A stretch of 64,000 nt of DNA from Caloranaerobacter sp050286925 (GTDB taxonomy: Bacteria; Bacillota; Clostridia; Tissierellales; Thermohalobacteraceae), in NCBI RefSeq assembly GCF_050286925.1, contig NZ_JBFWFX010000006.1:81456-145455 (forward strand), in the 5' to 3' direction. Under the pieces are notes generated by a model. It saw nothing but the letters and a program-made list of their open reading frames with translations. It did not search any database and was not told the origin of the DNA. Shown in pieces: positions 44,388 through 53,047 of this stretch. A program made the position numbers and the translations under genes. The number at the start of each line of letters is the position of its first letter. Positions within the stretch are counted from its first letter, which is position 1.

Positions 44388-45626
44388 TTAAAAATCTTTT
44401 TCATCCCAAACCATTTTTGCAAGAGGAAATGGTTCTAATGCTCTATCTAAAATACCATGAACATAGGCAATCATTACTCCATAATTTACAATCGGTATAT
44501 TTAAAGACTTTGCACTATTTATCCTATAGAGCATTCCCCTTCTATTTAACATACATCCTCCACAATGCACAATTAAAGAATATTTTTGTACATCGTCTGG
44601 GAAAGAACTTCCAGAACTAAATTCAAATTCTAATTTCTTTCCTGTAATTTGTCTTATCCATCTAGGAATCTTTACTCTACCAATATCATCGGCTTGTCTA
44701 TGGTGAGTACATCCTTCTGAAACTAAAATCTTATCTCCATCTTTAAGTTTTTCAATTGCTTTAACCCCTTTTACTAGTTCAACTAAATCTCCTTTAAATC
44801 TAGCAAATAATATTGAAAAGGAAGTCATCAAAATATCCTTTGGAGTGTCAGCAGCTACCTTCAAAAAGGCTTGTGAATCTGTTATTACAAGTTTAGGTTT
44901 TTTAGAAATATTTTCTAAAGTTTCCTTTAATTCATATTCTTTTGTAACAATAGCAATTGCATCGCTTTCTAAAATATCTCTAATAGTCTGCTGTTGAGGA
45001 AGTATCAACCTTCCTTTTGGTGCTGCCTTATCAATCGGAGTAACAAGAACTACAAAATCACCTGGTTCTATCAAGTCCCCGACTATCTTAAATTTGTCTT
45101 CATCTTCTGGTAAAACACTAATAATTTTCTTTTTCAATTCGTTTATTCCCTGTTTTTTCAATGCTGAAATTGCCAAAACAGGTACTTTAAATTCCTTTTT
45201 TAAGTTAATAATATCTTCATTTGATACTTCGGAAATATCAGCTTTATTTAATACTATAATTAGCGGTATTTTCTTTTCCTTAATTCTATCAATTATTATT
45301 CTATCTTCATCAGTTATACCAACAGTTGAATCAATTACAAACAATGCTACATCTGTTTTATTTAAAACTTCCATAGTTTTTTTAATTCTAAGTTCCCCTA
45401 AATCACCAACATCATCTAATCCAGCAGTATCTATAATAACGCAAGGGCCAATAGGTAAAATTTCTATAGATTTATAAACAGGGTCTGTAGTAGTCCCTTT
45501 AACATCTGATACTATTGCTATTTCCTGATTAGTAATTGCATTTATAATACTGGATTTTCCAGAATTTCTCTTACCAAATAAAGCTATATGAACTCTAGTT
45601 GAACGCGGTGTATCATTTAAACTCAT
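44388..45626 (-). CDS. hydF: [FeFe]-hydrogenase H-cluster maturation GTPase HydF
   Basis: The 412-residue protein has an N-terminal GTPase domain (FGKRNSGKSSIINAI P-loop, DTAGLDDVGDLG, NKADI) and a C-terminal Fe-S scaffold part with EGCTHHRQ and VHCGGCMLNRRGM, the CxHx(n)HCxxC pattern of HydF. It is the scaffold on which HydE and HydG build the diiron subcluster before transfer to HydA. hydE, hydG and hydA are not in the window. It directly follows the aspartate ammonia-lyase gene (15 nt). Confidence 0.95.
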   Translation of the reverse strand: MSLNDTPRSTRVHIALFGKRNSGKSSIINAITNQEIAIVSDVKGTTTDPVYKSIEILPIGPCVIIDTAGLDDVGDLGELRIKKTMEVLNKTDVALFVIDSTVGITDEDRIIIDRIKEKKIPLIIVLNKADISEVSNEDIINLKKEFKVPVLAISALKKQGINELKKKIISVLPEDEDKFKIVGDLIEPGDFVVLVTPIDKAAPKGRLILPQQQTIRDILESDAIAIVTKEYELKETLENISKKPKLVITDSQAFLKVAADTPKDILMTSFSILFARFKGDLVELVKGVKAIEKLKDGDKILVSEGCTHHRQADDIGRVKIPRWIRQITGKKLEFEFSSGSSFPDDVQKYSLIVHCGGCMLNRRGMLYRINSAKSLNIPIVNYGVMIAYVHGILDRALEPFPLAKMVWDEKDF

Positions 45627-45641
45627 TTACATCCCTCCAAA

Positions 45642-47039
45642 TTATTTACCTGGTATTCCCGGTTTTGTTACCTGATAAGGATTTAAAATTTTGTCTATTT
45701 CCTCCTCATTCAAAATATTTTCTTCTCTTAAAACTTCTCTTATTGTCTTATCATTTTCAAGTGCTTTCTTGGCTATTTCACTTGCCTTATCATAACCTAT
45801 ATGATGAACAAGAGCCGTTACTAATACAGTAGACCTTTCAAGGTTTTCCTTACACCTTTTTTCATTTACTTTTATCCCTTCGATACACTTTTCTCTGAAT
45901 AAAACAACAGCATCATTTAATAGTTCCAAAGATTCCAAAAGACTTTCAGCTATAAGTGGAATAAATGCATTCAGTTCAAGCTGTCCTGAAGAACTAGCCA
46001 TGGTAATAGCATAATCGTTTGCTATGACTTTCATAGCCACTTGTGCCACCATCTCTGGTATTACTGGATTAACCTTCCCTGGCATAATACTCGATCCAGC
46101 TTGCATCATAGGAAGCTCTATTTCTCCTAGTCCACCTTTTGGCCCTGAATTTAACAGTCTTAAATCATTTGAAATTTTAAGCAAATTCACACTACATGCC
46201 TTTAATAATCCAGAAACTTCTACAAATACATCAGTATTTTGGGTTATATCTATAGGGAATTCAGACCTAGCTAGTCCTAGTTTTGTTAGGTCCTGAATAA
46301 CATCTGTTATCATAAAAATAAATTTTAATGGAGCATTCATTCCCGTTCCGATTGCAGTCCCACCTAAATTTATTTGTCTAAGTCTTTCCTCAACCTTGTA
46401 AATTCTCCATCTATCTCTGGCAATTGCTTTTGCATAAGCTCCAAATTCCTGGCCTACCATCATAGGGAGAGCGTCCATAAGCTGAGTTCTACCAAGTTTA
46501 ATTATTTCACTAAATTCATTTTCTTTAATCTGAAGTGCCTCTTGTAAATCTGCAAGAGAATTGCTCAATTTTCTAAGCATATGAATAGCAGCAATTCTAA
46601 GGGCAGTAGGATACACATCATTAGTAGATTGAGACATATTCACATGATTAAGTGGATGAATAATACTGTAGTCTCCTTTTTTTCCTCCTAAAATCTCTAT
46701 CGCCCTGTTTGCAATAACTTCATTAACATTCATGTTAGTGGATGTTCCCGCTCCGCCCTGAAGTGCACTTAATTTAAACTCATCATCAAATTTACCTTCA
46801 ATGACTTCTTCACTTGCTTTAATTATGGCATTAGCCTTATCTTCAGGTAATCTATTTAACCTTTTATTTACTATTGCTGCAGCCTTTTTAATAAGAGCAA
46901 TTTCTCTTATTAGTTTTAAATTTACTGTTTTTGATTCTAATTTAAAATTTTCTAATGCTCTTTTTGTATTTATTCCATAATATCTATCATTTTCAATCCT
47001 GCACTCTCCTAAAAAATCCTTTTCTACTCTATAATCCAA
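45642..47039 (-). CDS. aspA: Aspartate ammonia-lyase
   Basis: The protein (about 465 residues) has YGINTKRALENF, GGAGTSTNMNVNEVIANRA, HVNMSQSTNDVYPTALR and the catalytic loop GSSIMPGKVNPVIPEM. It converts aspartate to fumarate and ammonia. A TTG start at 47039 is favoured: GAGAGGGGGG lies ahead and homologues begin near VEKDFLGE; the first in-frame ATG (47075) overlaps the gene before it. It lies between a TtcA-like gene and hydF, an arrangement I recall from other anaerobes' hydrogenase maturation loci. Confidence 0.9.
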   Translation of the reverse strand: MDYRVEKDFLGECRIENDRYYGINTKRALENFKLESKTVNLKLIREIALIKKAAAIVNKRLNRLPEDKANAIIKASEEVIEGKFDDEFKLSALQGGAGTSTNMNVNEVIANRAIEILGGKKGDYSIIHPLNHVNMSQSTNDVYPTALRIAAIHMLRKLSNSLADLQEALQIKENEFSEIIKLGRTQLMDALPMMVGQEFGAYAKAIARDRWRIYKVEERLRQINLGGTAIGTGMNAPLKFIFMITDVIQDLTKLGLARSEFPIDITQNTDVFVEVSGLLKACSVNLLKISNDLRLLNSGPKGGLGEIELPMMQAGSSIMPGKVNPVIPEMVAQVAMKVIANDYAITMASSSGQLELNAFIPLIAESLLESLELLNDAVVLFREKCIEGIKVNEKRCKENLERSTVLVTALVHHIGYDKASEIAKKALENDKTIREVLREENILNEEEIDKILNPYQVTKPGIPGK

Positions 47040-47067
47040 ACTCCAGACCCCCCTCTCATGTCTATTC

Positions 47068-47955
47068 TTATTCATAAAAATCTAAATACGAATATTTCTT
47101 ACCATCTTTTTGCCACCCTAATATTGCATCCATGTTTACATTCTGTGCTGCTTTGAAAATAGACTTATCTACGTTTTCAAAATTTTTCTTTAAATCTTTT
47201 ATAAGCTCTTTAATTTCATTTCTTTTACTCGACGTCTTCTTTGCAGCAACCATACATGCACAATTTAATGGCCAAATTCCACTATTTTGAATAAAATTCT
47301 CAATATGTTTTTCACGTATATAATACATCGGTCTGATTAATTCTATCCCTCTAAAGTTTGTTGATTTTAACTTAGGTAACATTGTTTTAAAACATCCAGA
47401 ATATAAAATATTTAATAAAGTAGTCTCAATAACATCATTAAAATGATGTCCAAGAGCTAGCTTATTGCATCCAAGCTCTTGAGCTTTATTATACAATGCT
47501 CCACGTCGCATTCTAGCACACATATAACAAGGATAATCCTGTGCGATATTATCAACTATTTCAAAAATTTTTGATTCAAAAATATGGATAGGTATATTTA
47601 GATATTGACAGTTATCAATCAACAACTCTTTTATGCTTTCATGATACCCTGGATCCATTACAATAAATTCAAGTTCAATTTTAACTTGACCTTGACGTTT
47701 TAATTCTTGAAACAGCTTTGCCATAAGCATACTATCTTTACCACCAGAGATTGCAACAGCAATTTTATCTCCATCTTCAACCAAATTAAACTCTCTTATA
47801 GCTTTAATAAATTTTGACCATATATGCTTTCTGTATTTTTTAATAATGCTACGTTCTATTTCTCTAAGAGGTTTTCTTTCATTAAAAGGAACTAATATCT
47901 CACAACCACTTCCTGCAATACCATTTTCTCGATTATTGTTTTCTTTATTACTCAT
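47068..47955 (-). CDS. TtcA-like PP-loop tRNA thiolation protein
   Basis: The 295-residue protein has the PP-loop AISGGKDSMLMAKLF, the CxxC pair PCYMCARMRRGALYN and a later NCACMVAAKK, the Cys set that holds the [4Fe-4S] cluster in TtcA-type enzymes, plus LGHHFNDVIETTLLN. TtcA makes 2-thiocytidine in tRNA. Here the gene is the first of a run with aspA and hydF and could serve another sulfur or Fe-S task. About 8 nt overlap the frame of the next gene if that is read from its first ATG. Confidence 0.82.
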   Translation of the reverse strand: MSNKENNNRENGIAGSGCEILVPFNERKPLREIERSIIKKYRKHIWSKFIKAIREFNLVEDGDKIAVAISGGKDSMLMAKLFQELKRQGQVKIELEFIVMDPGYHESIKELLIDNCQYLNIPIHIFESKIFEIVDNIAQDYPCYMCARMRRGALYNKAQELGCNKLALGHHFNDVIETTLLNILYSGCFKTMLPKLKSTNFRGIELIRPMYYIREKHIENFIQNSGIWPLNCACMVAAKKTSSKRNEIKELIKDLKKNFENVDKSIFKAAQNVNMDAILGWQKDGKKYSYLDFYE

Positions 47956-48135
47956 TATACCACCTCGCTTTTTTCGAAAATATTATATCACCTTTTTAAC
48001 TCTTTTGTCTTTGAAAAATTAATCAATACACCTAAATTTAGTACTTTGAACTATATACTACTAAAACCTCCCTTTATCGTTTGATTTATGTAGAAATCAA
48101 ATGTAATCATTTAAATTTCTTATACACTATAAAAA

Positions 48136-48160
48136 GTGACAATAGATATATTATTGTCAC
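48136..48160 (-). terminator. Hairpin terminator of the decayed Fe-S gene
   Basis: GTGACAATA pairs with TATTGTCAC; on the minus strand five T follow. Confidence 0.6.
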
Positions 48161-48344
48161 CTTAAGTATTTTAATAATACTTAACTATTTTTGTCTTTAA
48201 GATTCTTCTTATCTTCTTAGCAATTTTACCAATAGTTTGTATTTGTTATTTAGTTTTCTAAATAATTTTATAAATTATTATTTTTCAATTAGATTTTAAT
48301 TTACACAGTTAGTTCATTAGAGTAATTTTTCTCATTAACTTATT

Positions 48345-48567
48345 CTATTTTTTAAGTATATGAGCCTCATATAATTTTTCGTAGCCTACTTGATTAAAAA
48401 GACAAACTTTCATACAAATACTACATCCATATTGTTCTGAAAATACTTTAAAGCATTTGTAACTTTCAATACTTTTAATTAATCCATTTTTATTCTTAAC
48501 TGGATTTTCAAAAATGGCTTTACCTGGATATTTCCTAATGCAAAGCTTATATTTATCTTCATCATTT
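48345..48567 (-). pseudogene. Remnant of a reductive-dehalogenase/QueG-like Fe-S protein
   Basis: A minus-strand frame without start reads KLCIRKYPGKAIFENPV, then SYKCFKVFSEQYGCSICMKVCLFNQ to a TAG at 48345-48347. The order C..C..C-PGKAI and later C-x8-C-xx-C-xxx-C matches the C-terminal double cluster domain of proteins like that at 24791-25849. One cluster Cys is Tyr and the Pro after the last Cys is Leu, and the catalytic domain is gone. It is a dead copy. Confidence 0.65.
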
Positions 48568-48764
48568 CAGCCTTAATATTAAATTATTATTTATAAACTT
48601 AAATATTTTTTAAATAAAGTTATCTTTTAACAATGAATATTACATACAATATTGATGTCAAAACCTTTTTCATTGTCCTTTGAAAAAATAAATAAATTTA
48701 TATTTGCAAAAAACACTACTTTTTATTTGTTCTGTTACTCTAAATATAATTTTATCTTAAATTT

Positions 48765-48888
48765 GAACAAAATCTTCGATTTAAATAAATTATAAGGAAG
48801 ATTTTGCCCTAATCCATTACGGAAATTATATTTTAAAATTATCAACAATTCAATAAAGTTTATAATTTCCTATGGACTATAAAAAAAT
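48765..48888 (+). repeat. Dispersed intergenic repeat, copy E (full length)
   Basis: Contains GAACAAAATCTTCGATTTAA, ATAAATTATAAGG, AGATTTTGCCC, AATCCATTACGGAAATTATA, AATTCAATAAAGTTTATAAT and the tail TTCCTATGGACTATAAAA. It points towards the DUF302 gene and is mirrored by copy F on the other side. Confidence 0.7.
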
Positions 48889-48914
48889 TTCCTAGAATAT
48901 TCTAGGAAATTTTT
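48887..48914. terminator. Terminator downstream of the DUF302 gene
   Basis: AAATTTCCTAGAA pairs with TTCTAGGAAATTT and is flanked by A and T runs. Confidence 0.8.
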
Positions 48915-48936
48915 TAATTCAAATTAATAATATTCT

Positions 48937-49326
48937 TTAATTAGCTGCCATATCAATAGCTCTTCTAAGCTCTTCTTCGACTTCCTTGGCTACATTTGTT
49001 AAATCCGCTTTACCTATCATGTCCATCAACATTGTGGGTTTTAACATCCCAATAAATATTGAATCTTCTTTTTCATATACAACTACTTTACATGGTAAAA
49101 AATAGCCAACTTCTAAATGTCTTTCAAATACTTCCTTTGCTTTTTTGGGATTACATACTTCAAAAATTTTAAAATTATGTGCTAAATCAAAACCTTTTTC
49201 TTTTAACTTATCCTTAAAATTCAACTCCCATAAAATTCCAAAGTTGACTTTGCTCAAGCTATTTTTTAAGCTGTCAATTGCTTCATCAAAGGTTTTATTA
49301 GTCTTTACTTCATATTTCAAATCCAT
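48937..49326 (-). CDS. DUF302-family protein
   Basis: The 129-residue protein has the DUF302 pattern (FDEAIDSLKNSLSKVNFGIL, FKIFEVCNPKKAKEVFERH, GYFLPCKVVVYEKEDSIFIGM). Family members are small cytosolic proteins of unknown or debated role, often near redox or stress genes. A Cys-Pro-containing strand at the FLPC site is conserved in many. It is transcribed alone from AGGAGGAGGAG and lies precisely between two inverted copies of the dispersed repeat. Confidence 0.85.
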   Translation of the reverse strand: MDLKYEVKTNKTFDEAIDSLKNSLSKVNFGILWELNFKDKLKEKGFDLAHNFKIFEVCNPKKAKEVFERHLEVGYFLPCKVVVYEKEDSIFIGMLKPTMLMDMIGKADLTNVAKEVEEELRRAIDMAAN

Positions 49327-49347
49327 TCTTTCTCCTCCTCCTAATAT

Positions 49348-49545
49348 TTTTTATAATCCATAGGAAATTATAATAAAATCTTATATTTTAAAAAATTAAT
49401 GTTGATTTTATTGAAACTTCGTCTGGCATGTTTACATGCCAGAGTCGTTATAAACTACATTGAATTGTGGATAATTTTAAATATAATTTCCGTAATGGAT
49501 ATGGGCAAAATCTACCTTAATTTATTTAAATCGAAAATTTTGTTC
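49348..49545 (-). repeat. Dispersed intergenic repeat, copy F (full length, inverted)
   Basis: Read on the minus strand it matches copy E from GAACAAAATTTTCGATTTAA through ATCCATTACGGAAATTATAT and ATCCACAATTCAATG, then an extra 17-bp palindromic stretch (CTGGCATGTAAACATGCCAG) and about 40 bp before the shared tail TTATAATTTCCTATGGATTA. Confidence 0.7.
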
Positions 49546-49953
49546 TATAATTAACATTATATTTATTCCCAATAAATATAATTTTAATCTAAAATTATTC
49601 TAAAATAATATTTAAACTGAACTTAACGACATTATAGTTTCAGCAATCTTTCTGATTTTCAATCAATACAAACATTACAAATATTTACAGCAACTATTTA
49701 TTTCAACACTTTATATCATAAGTACCATCACCCCCTATTGGTATCAAGGTCCTGAAACGATATTTTTTATTGCTTGTTTAACATTTGCTTCTTTTAATCC
49801 TCATATAATTAAATACCCAATTGATAATAGTTAAAACTCTAAAGAGTAGGTTGAGAATTTTTGATTTTTTTATTTAAAACTGGGTAGTTTATAATATATT
49901 GAAAGTAAATTTTGGGAGACACTTATCTATAAACGATTAAATGAGGTGAGAAC
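49546..49953. other. Intergenic stretch upstream of the Sec-glutaredoxin gene
   Basis: No intact gene is seen. A short minus-strand frame (GLKEANVKQAIKNIVSGP, 49750-49830) looks protein-like but ends at TGA with stops on both sides and no start; it may be a remnant. Confidence 0.4.
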
Positions 49954-50217
49954 ATGGGATTATTTAAAAGGTTGTTTGGCAATAATGTTGTGATGTATTC
50001 AGATTCATTATGAATTGATTGCCAAAAAGCAAAGAGTTTCTTTGCCACTCATAATATTAAAGTAAAAATTAAGAGTATTGAAGACCCACAAGTTCAAGAG
50101 GAGATGAAGAAAAAATTTAACCGAATCATGACTCCTACTATTTTAATAAATGGCAAAACAATAATCGGATTTGAAGATAATAAAGAATTAATAAAAAAAT
50201 TACTAAAAATAAGTTAA
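49954..50217 (+). CDS. Selenocysteine-containing glutaredoxin-like protein (in-frame UGA at 50011-50013)
   Basis: The 87-residue frame runs from ATG 49954 (GAGGTGAG upstream) to TAA 50215-50217 with a single in-frame TGA as codon 20. Reading it as Sec gives VVMYSDSLUIDCQKAKSFF, the glutaredoxin redox motif with U in place of the first Cys (U-I-D-C), followed by IMTPTILINGKTIIGF with the cis-Pro of the thioredoxin fold. Fifteen nt after the TGA a perfect 6-bp stem (GCAAAG/CTTTGC, 50029-50045) with loop AGTTT and a G at the second loop position is a plausible bacterial SECIS. Sec-containing glutaredoxins are known in clostridia. A nonsense mutation is the alternative but would have to hit just this codon. 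Confidence 0.82.
50029..50045 (+). promoter_or_regulatory. Candidate bacterial SECIS hairpin of the glutaredoxin-like gene
   Basis: GCAAAG (50029-50034), loop AGTTT, CTTTGC (50040-50045), 15 nt after the UGA. Spacing and the loop G agree with the loose bacterial SECIS rules for SelB binding. Confidence 0.6.
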
Positions 50218-50431
50218 AAATTGAGTATAAAGTAGATTTAATTCACCACTACTCATATAAGTAAAATTTATAAACGTGTTTCTATAACTAAATAGGTTTA
50301 TCGTTTTTATTGAAATAGGATTTGTTTTTCATTTTTAATACTAAGTAATTTTTTTCTTTAATTCAATAATTTTTCAAGGATTTTCTAATATTCTTTTAAT
50401 TTATTATACACGAATTTATATTATATAATAA

Positions 50432-50458
50432 GAGCTAAAGGAACCATTCCTTTAGCTC
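50432..50458. terminator. Terminator between the glutaredoxin-like and M29 peptidase genes
   Basis: GAGCTAAAGGAA pairs with TTCCTTTAGCTC around CCA, near the end of the leftward peptidase gene. Confidence 0.75.
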
Positions 50459-50466
50459 ATAAAAAT

Positions 50467-51696
50467 TTAATATGTAAAATTACCATTTTTAAATACAGAT
50501 ATCTCTTTTCCTTCTACAGTAATTCCTATTATTTCAAGATCTTCTGTACCTATCATAAAATCTTCATGCACAAGAGAATCATTCACTCCTAGTTTTTCCA
50601 ATTCTTCCTTGCTCATATTTTCACCATTTTTTATACATACCGGATACGCTTTTCCTATTGCTAGATGGCATGATGCATTTTCATCAAAAAGAGTATTGTA
50701 AAACAATATGTTCGATTTTGAAATAGGAGAATCATAAGGAACTAAAGCTACTTCACCAAGGTAGCATGAACCTTCATCAGTTTCAATAAGCTGTTTTAAA
50801 CTTTCATAACCTTTTTCAGCTTTAAAATCAATAATCTTTCCATCTTTAAATGTTAGTGTGAAATTCTCAATTAAATTCCCATTATAGTTCAAAGGCTTTG
50901 AACTTACTACAGTACCATTTACTCCTGTCTTTTTCGGTAAAGTAAATACCTCTTCTGTAGGCATATTTGCAATGAATTCTACTCCTTCAGGAGTATAATC
51001 TGAACCTCCAAGCCATATATGATTTTCAGGAAGTTCAATTTTCAAATCTGTTCCCAAAGAATTTTTAAAGTGAAGAAATTTAAACTTATTACTATTTAAA
51101 AATTCCAAACTCTTTTTAAGATTATTTTTGTGTTCTTCCCAAGAAGCAATAGGGTCTTCTGTATCTACTCTCACAGCTTTTAAAATAGCATCCCATAGTT
51201 TTTCAACCGCATCGTCCTCTGAAAGTTCAGGGAAAACTTTCTTTGCCCAAGCCTTTGTAGGAACTGATACAATACACCATACATTTTTATTACTCATCAA
51301 ACTTTCCCTATATTCTTTTAATGAAGCACTGCTAGCCTTATGTTCTTTTGCTATTCTTTCAGGATTTACATCCTTCATAAGTTCTGGATCAGATGCAGAT
51401 ATTCTTAGGAAAGCCGCTCCTTGCTTCATATAATACATATAAAACTCTTTCTTCCATTGAGGAAACTCTTCAAAAACTTCTTCTGGAGCATGCATATACC
51501 TAATTTTTGAAAACAACTCATCTACCCAATTTATAACAACATCCTTTGCTCCCTCTTGATAAGCAACCTTTGCTACCATTCTTGCAAAAGAATCACATTC
51601 TATAGGAGAAGTTATAACAAGAATTTGGCCTTTTTGAATGTTAAGCCCCGTTTTTACTACAAGACGAGCATATTTTTCAAGTAAAACATTATCCAT
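50467..51696 (-). CDS. M29-family aminopeptidase (AmpS/PepS type)
   Basis: The 409-residue protein has the metallopeptidase M29 features: MPTEEVFTLPKKTGVNGTVV (first Glu ligand region), GSCYLGEVALVPYDSPIS (second Glu), FDENASCHLAIGKAYP (His) and SLVHEDFMIGTEDLEI (His-x-Asp). It releases N-terminal residues from peptides in the cytoplasm, fitting a peptide-fermenting life. Single gene on the minus strand. Confidence 0.93.
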   Translation of the reverse strand: MDNVLLEKYARLVVKTGLNIQKGQILVITSPIECDSFARMVAKVAYQEGAKDVVINWVDELFSKIRYMHAPEEVFEEFPQWKKEFYMYYMKQGAAFLRISASDPELMKDVNPERIAKEHKASSASLKEYRESLMSNKNVWCIVSVPTKAWAKKVFPELSEDDAVEKLWDAILKAVRVDTEDPIASWEEHKNNLKKSLEFLNSNKFKFLHFKNSLGTDLKIELPENHIWLGGSDYTPEGVEFIANMPTEEVFTLPKKTGVNGTVVSSKPLNYNGNLIENFTLTFKDGKIIDFKAEKGYESLKQLIETDEGSCYLGEVALVPYDSPISKSNILFYNTLFDENASCHLAIGKAYPVCIKNGENMSKEELEKLGVNDSLVHEDFMIGTEDLEIIGITVEGKEISVFKNGNFTY

Positions 51697-51941
51697 AATT
51701 AAACTCCTTTCTCTTAATTTTTATCCTATTGATTTAATATATATCCCCTATAAATTAAGTATAACATATTATCAGTAAATTTTGACTTTAATGTATTTTA
51801 AAACTAACTTCATAGCTCTTTTCAGTCGTATTTATAAATATCCTCTTTTTTTAGATTGTTAAAAACTGGCTGTTGAATAATCTAATCATAAAATTACTTT
51901 CATAAGCACAAAATAATATTGACAATAAGGAGGTGTTTTAA

Positions 51942-52139
51942 ATGAATTTAAATACTAGAGATATAATTATGAAAAAACTTCTTGATGCTCAAGAAAATGT
52001 ACGTGATTATGAAATGTTTTCTAAACAAGTAGATAATAATGAAGTTAGTAGTATATTTAAAAAATTTGCTGAAGAATCAGGTCAACAAGCTAGAAAGTTA
52101 CAAGAACTAATAGAAAAATTTGATAACAACTTGAAGTGA
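51942..52139 (+). CDS. Small helical protein of unknown function
   Basis: A 65-residue, highly charged and helical protein preceded by AAGGAGGTG. Its DAQENVRDYEMFSKQVDN and FAEESGQQARKLQELIEKF helices recall half of a ferritin-like/rubrerythrin helix pair, but the metal-binding ExxH sets are absent. Function unknown; a hairpin at 52173-52209 probably ends its transcript. Confidence 0.65.
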   Translation: MNLNTRDIIMKKLLDAQENVRDYEMFSKQVDNNEVSSIFKKFAEESGQQARKLQELIEKFDNNLK

Positions 52140-52172
52140 AAAATCAACTTTTTACTGCATAGAAGGGCATTT

Positions 52173-52209
52173 TGAGACCTTGGCTAACCAATATGGTTTT
52201 CAAGGTCTT
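52173..52209 (+). terminator. Probable terminator after the small helical protein gene
   Basis: GAGACCTTG pairs with CAAGGTCT(T), with an inner AACC/GGTT, followed by a T-rich stretch. Further on (52287-52330) is a short duplicate of the 3' end of the gene at 53048-53479. Confidence 0.55.
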
Positions 52210-52341
52210 ATCTTTATCTTGATTCAAAGAGATGGTTCTCTTGTTTCTTTCATGCCTTTACAACAATATTTACTATAGTTATTCTTGCTATTTAAGTTTC
52301 TCAAATATTTTGACTATCTTAATATTTTAATTGTAGCACAA

Positions 52342-52839
52342 TCATTGTGCTGCCTTTTTATAAATATTTTTTAAATTGGATAAATTTTTATTCTTTCTAA
52401 TCTTTACGAGTAATACAAATGGATATATAGTTTTTTCATTGAGATTAACTATATATATGTCGTCTTTTGCCCATTTTATATCTAAAACATTATCATTTAA
52501 AGTAACTTTTTCTAAAATGGCCGAAGAATTAAATCTTCCACTAGCAGGCATAATTATTTTACAAGCATAAATAATTTCCCCATTTGAAAAATCTACATAT
52601 TTATCTAGTTTACCTAAAATATATTGTAATGAATCTAAATAATTACTAGTGAAATCATTCCATTGTTCCTCATTTTCAAAAACTAATGTTTCAGCTGGTG
52701 GAAACTCTCGCCCATCATCTTCTAATGCTACAAATCCTTTAAAAACTAATTGATAATCTATTTCTGAAGGTTTAGTACATCCAGTAATTAATATAGATAT
52801 GCTAATTAAAAAGATTAAAAATTTTAACTTTAGTTTCAT
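52342..52839 (-). CDS. Hypothetical lipoprotein
   Basis: A 165-residue protein with a lipoprotein signal (KFLIFLISISILITGC) and a mature part of alternating beta strands (LVFENEEQWNDF, IIYACKIIMPASGRFN, DIYIVNLNEKTIYPFVLLV). No family is recognised. The start at 52839 is chosen over 52857 because AAAGGATG then sits in position. A role on the outside of the membrane follows from the lipobox only. Confidence 0.65.
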   Translation of the reverse strand: MKLKLKFLIFLISISILITGCTKPSEIDYQLVFKGFVALEDDGREFPPAETLVFENEEQWNDFTSNYLDSLQYILGKLDKYVDFSNGEIIYACKIIMPASGRFNSSAILEKVTLNDNVLDIKWAKDDIYIVNLNEKTIYPFVLLVKIRKNKNLSNLKNIYKKAAQ

Positions 52840-53047
52840 ATTATTACATCCTTTCACTATAAAATCTACTTTCTTACTTTACATACATTCTAAACACATA
52901 TACTTATATATTTCTTATCTATGTATTCCAAAAGTCCATCACTTTTTCAACTGCCCTCTAAAACACTCAACCTTATTTCTTTCAATGTTTCTATATATTT
53001 TTACAAGTTCTTTATAGTTTTTTAAGTTTTAAGGATAACTTTAATTA

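Noticed and set aside
49750..49830. A third possible UGA gene (GLKEANVKQAIKNIVSGP, TGA)
   Set aside because: Stops surround it, no start or hairpin is evident and only about 20 codons look coding; at most a remnant.
49954..50013. Reading the glutaredoxin TGA as a nonsense mutation
   Set aside because: The rest of the frame is intact, the codon sits at the catalytic Cys, and a fitting hairpin follows; a random stop in that place is unlikely.
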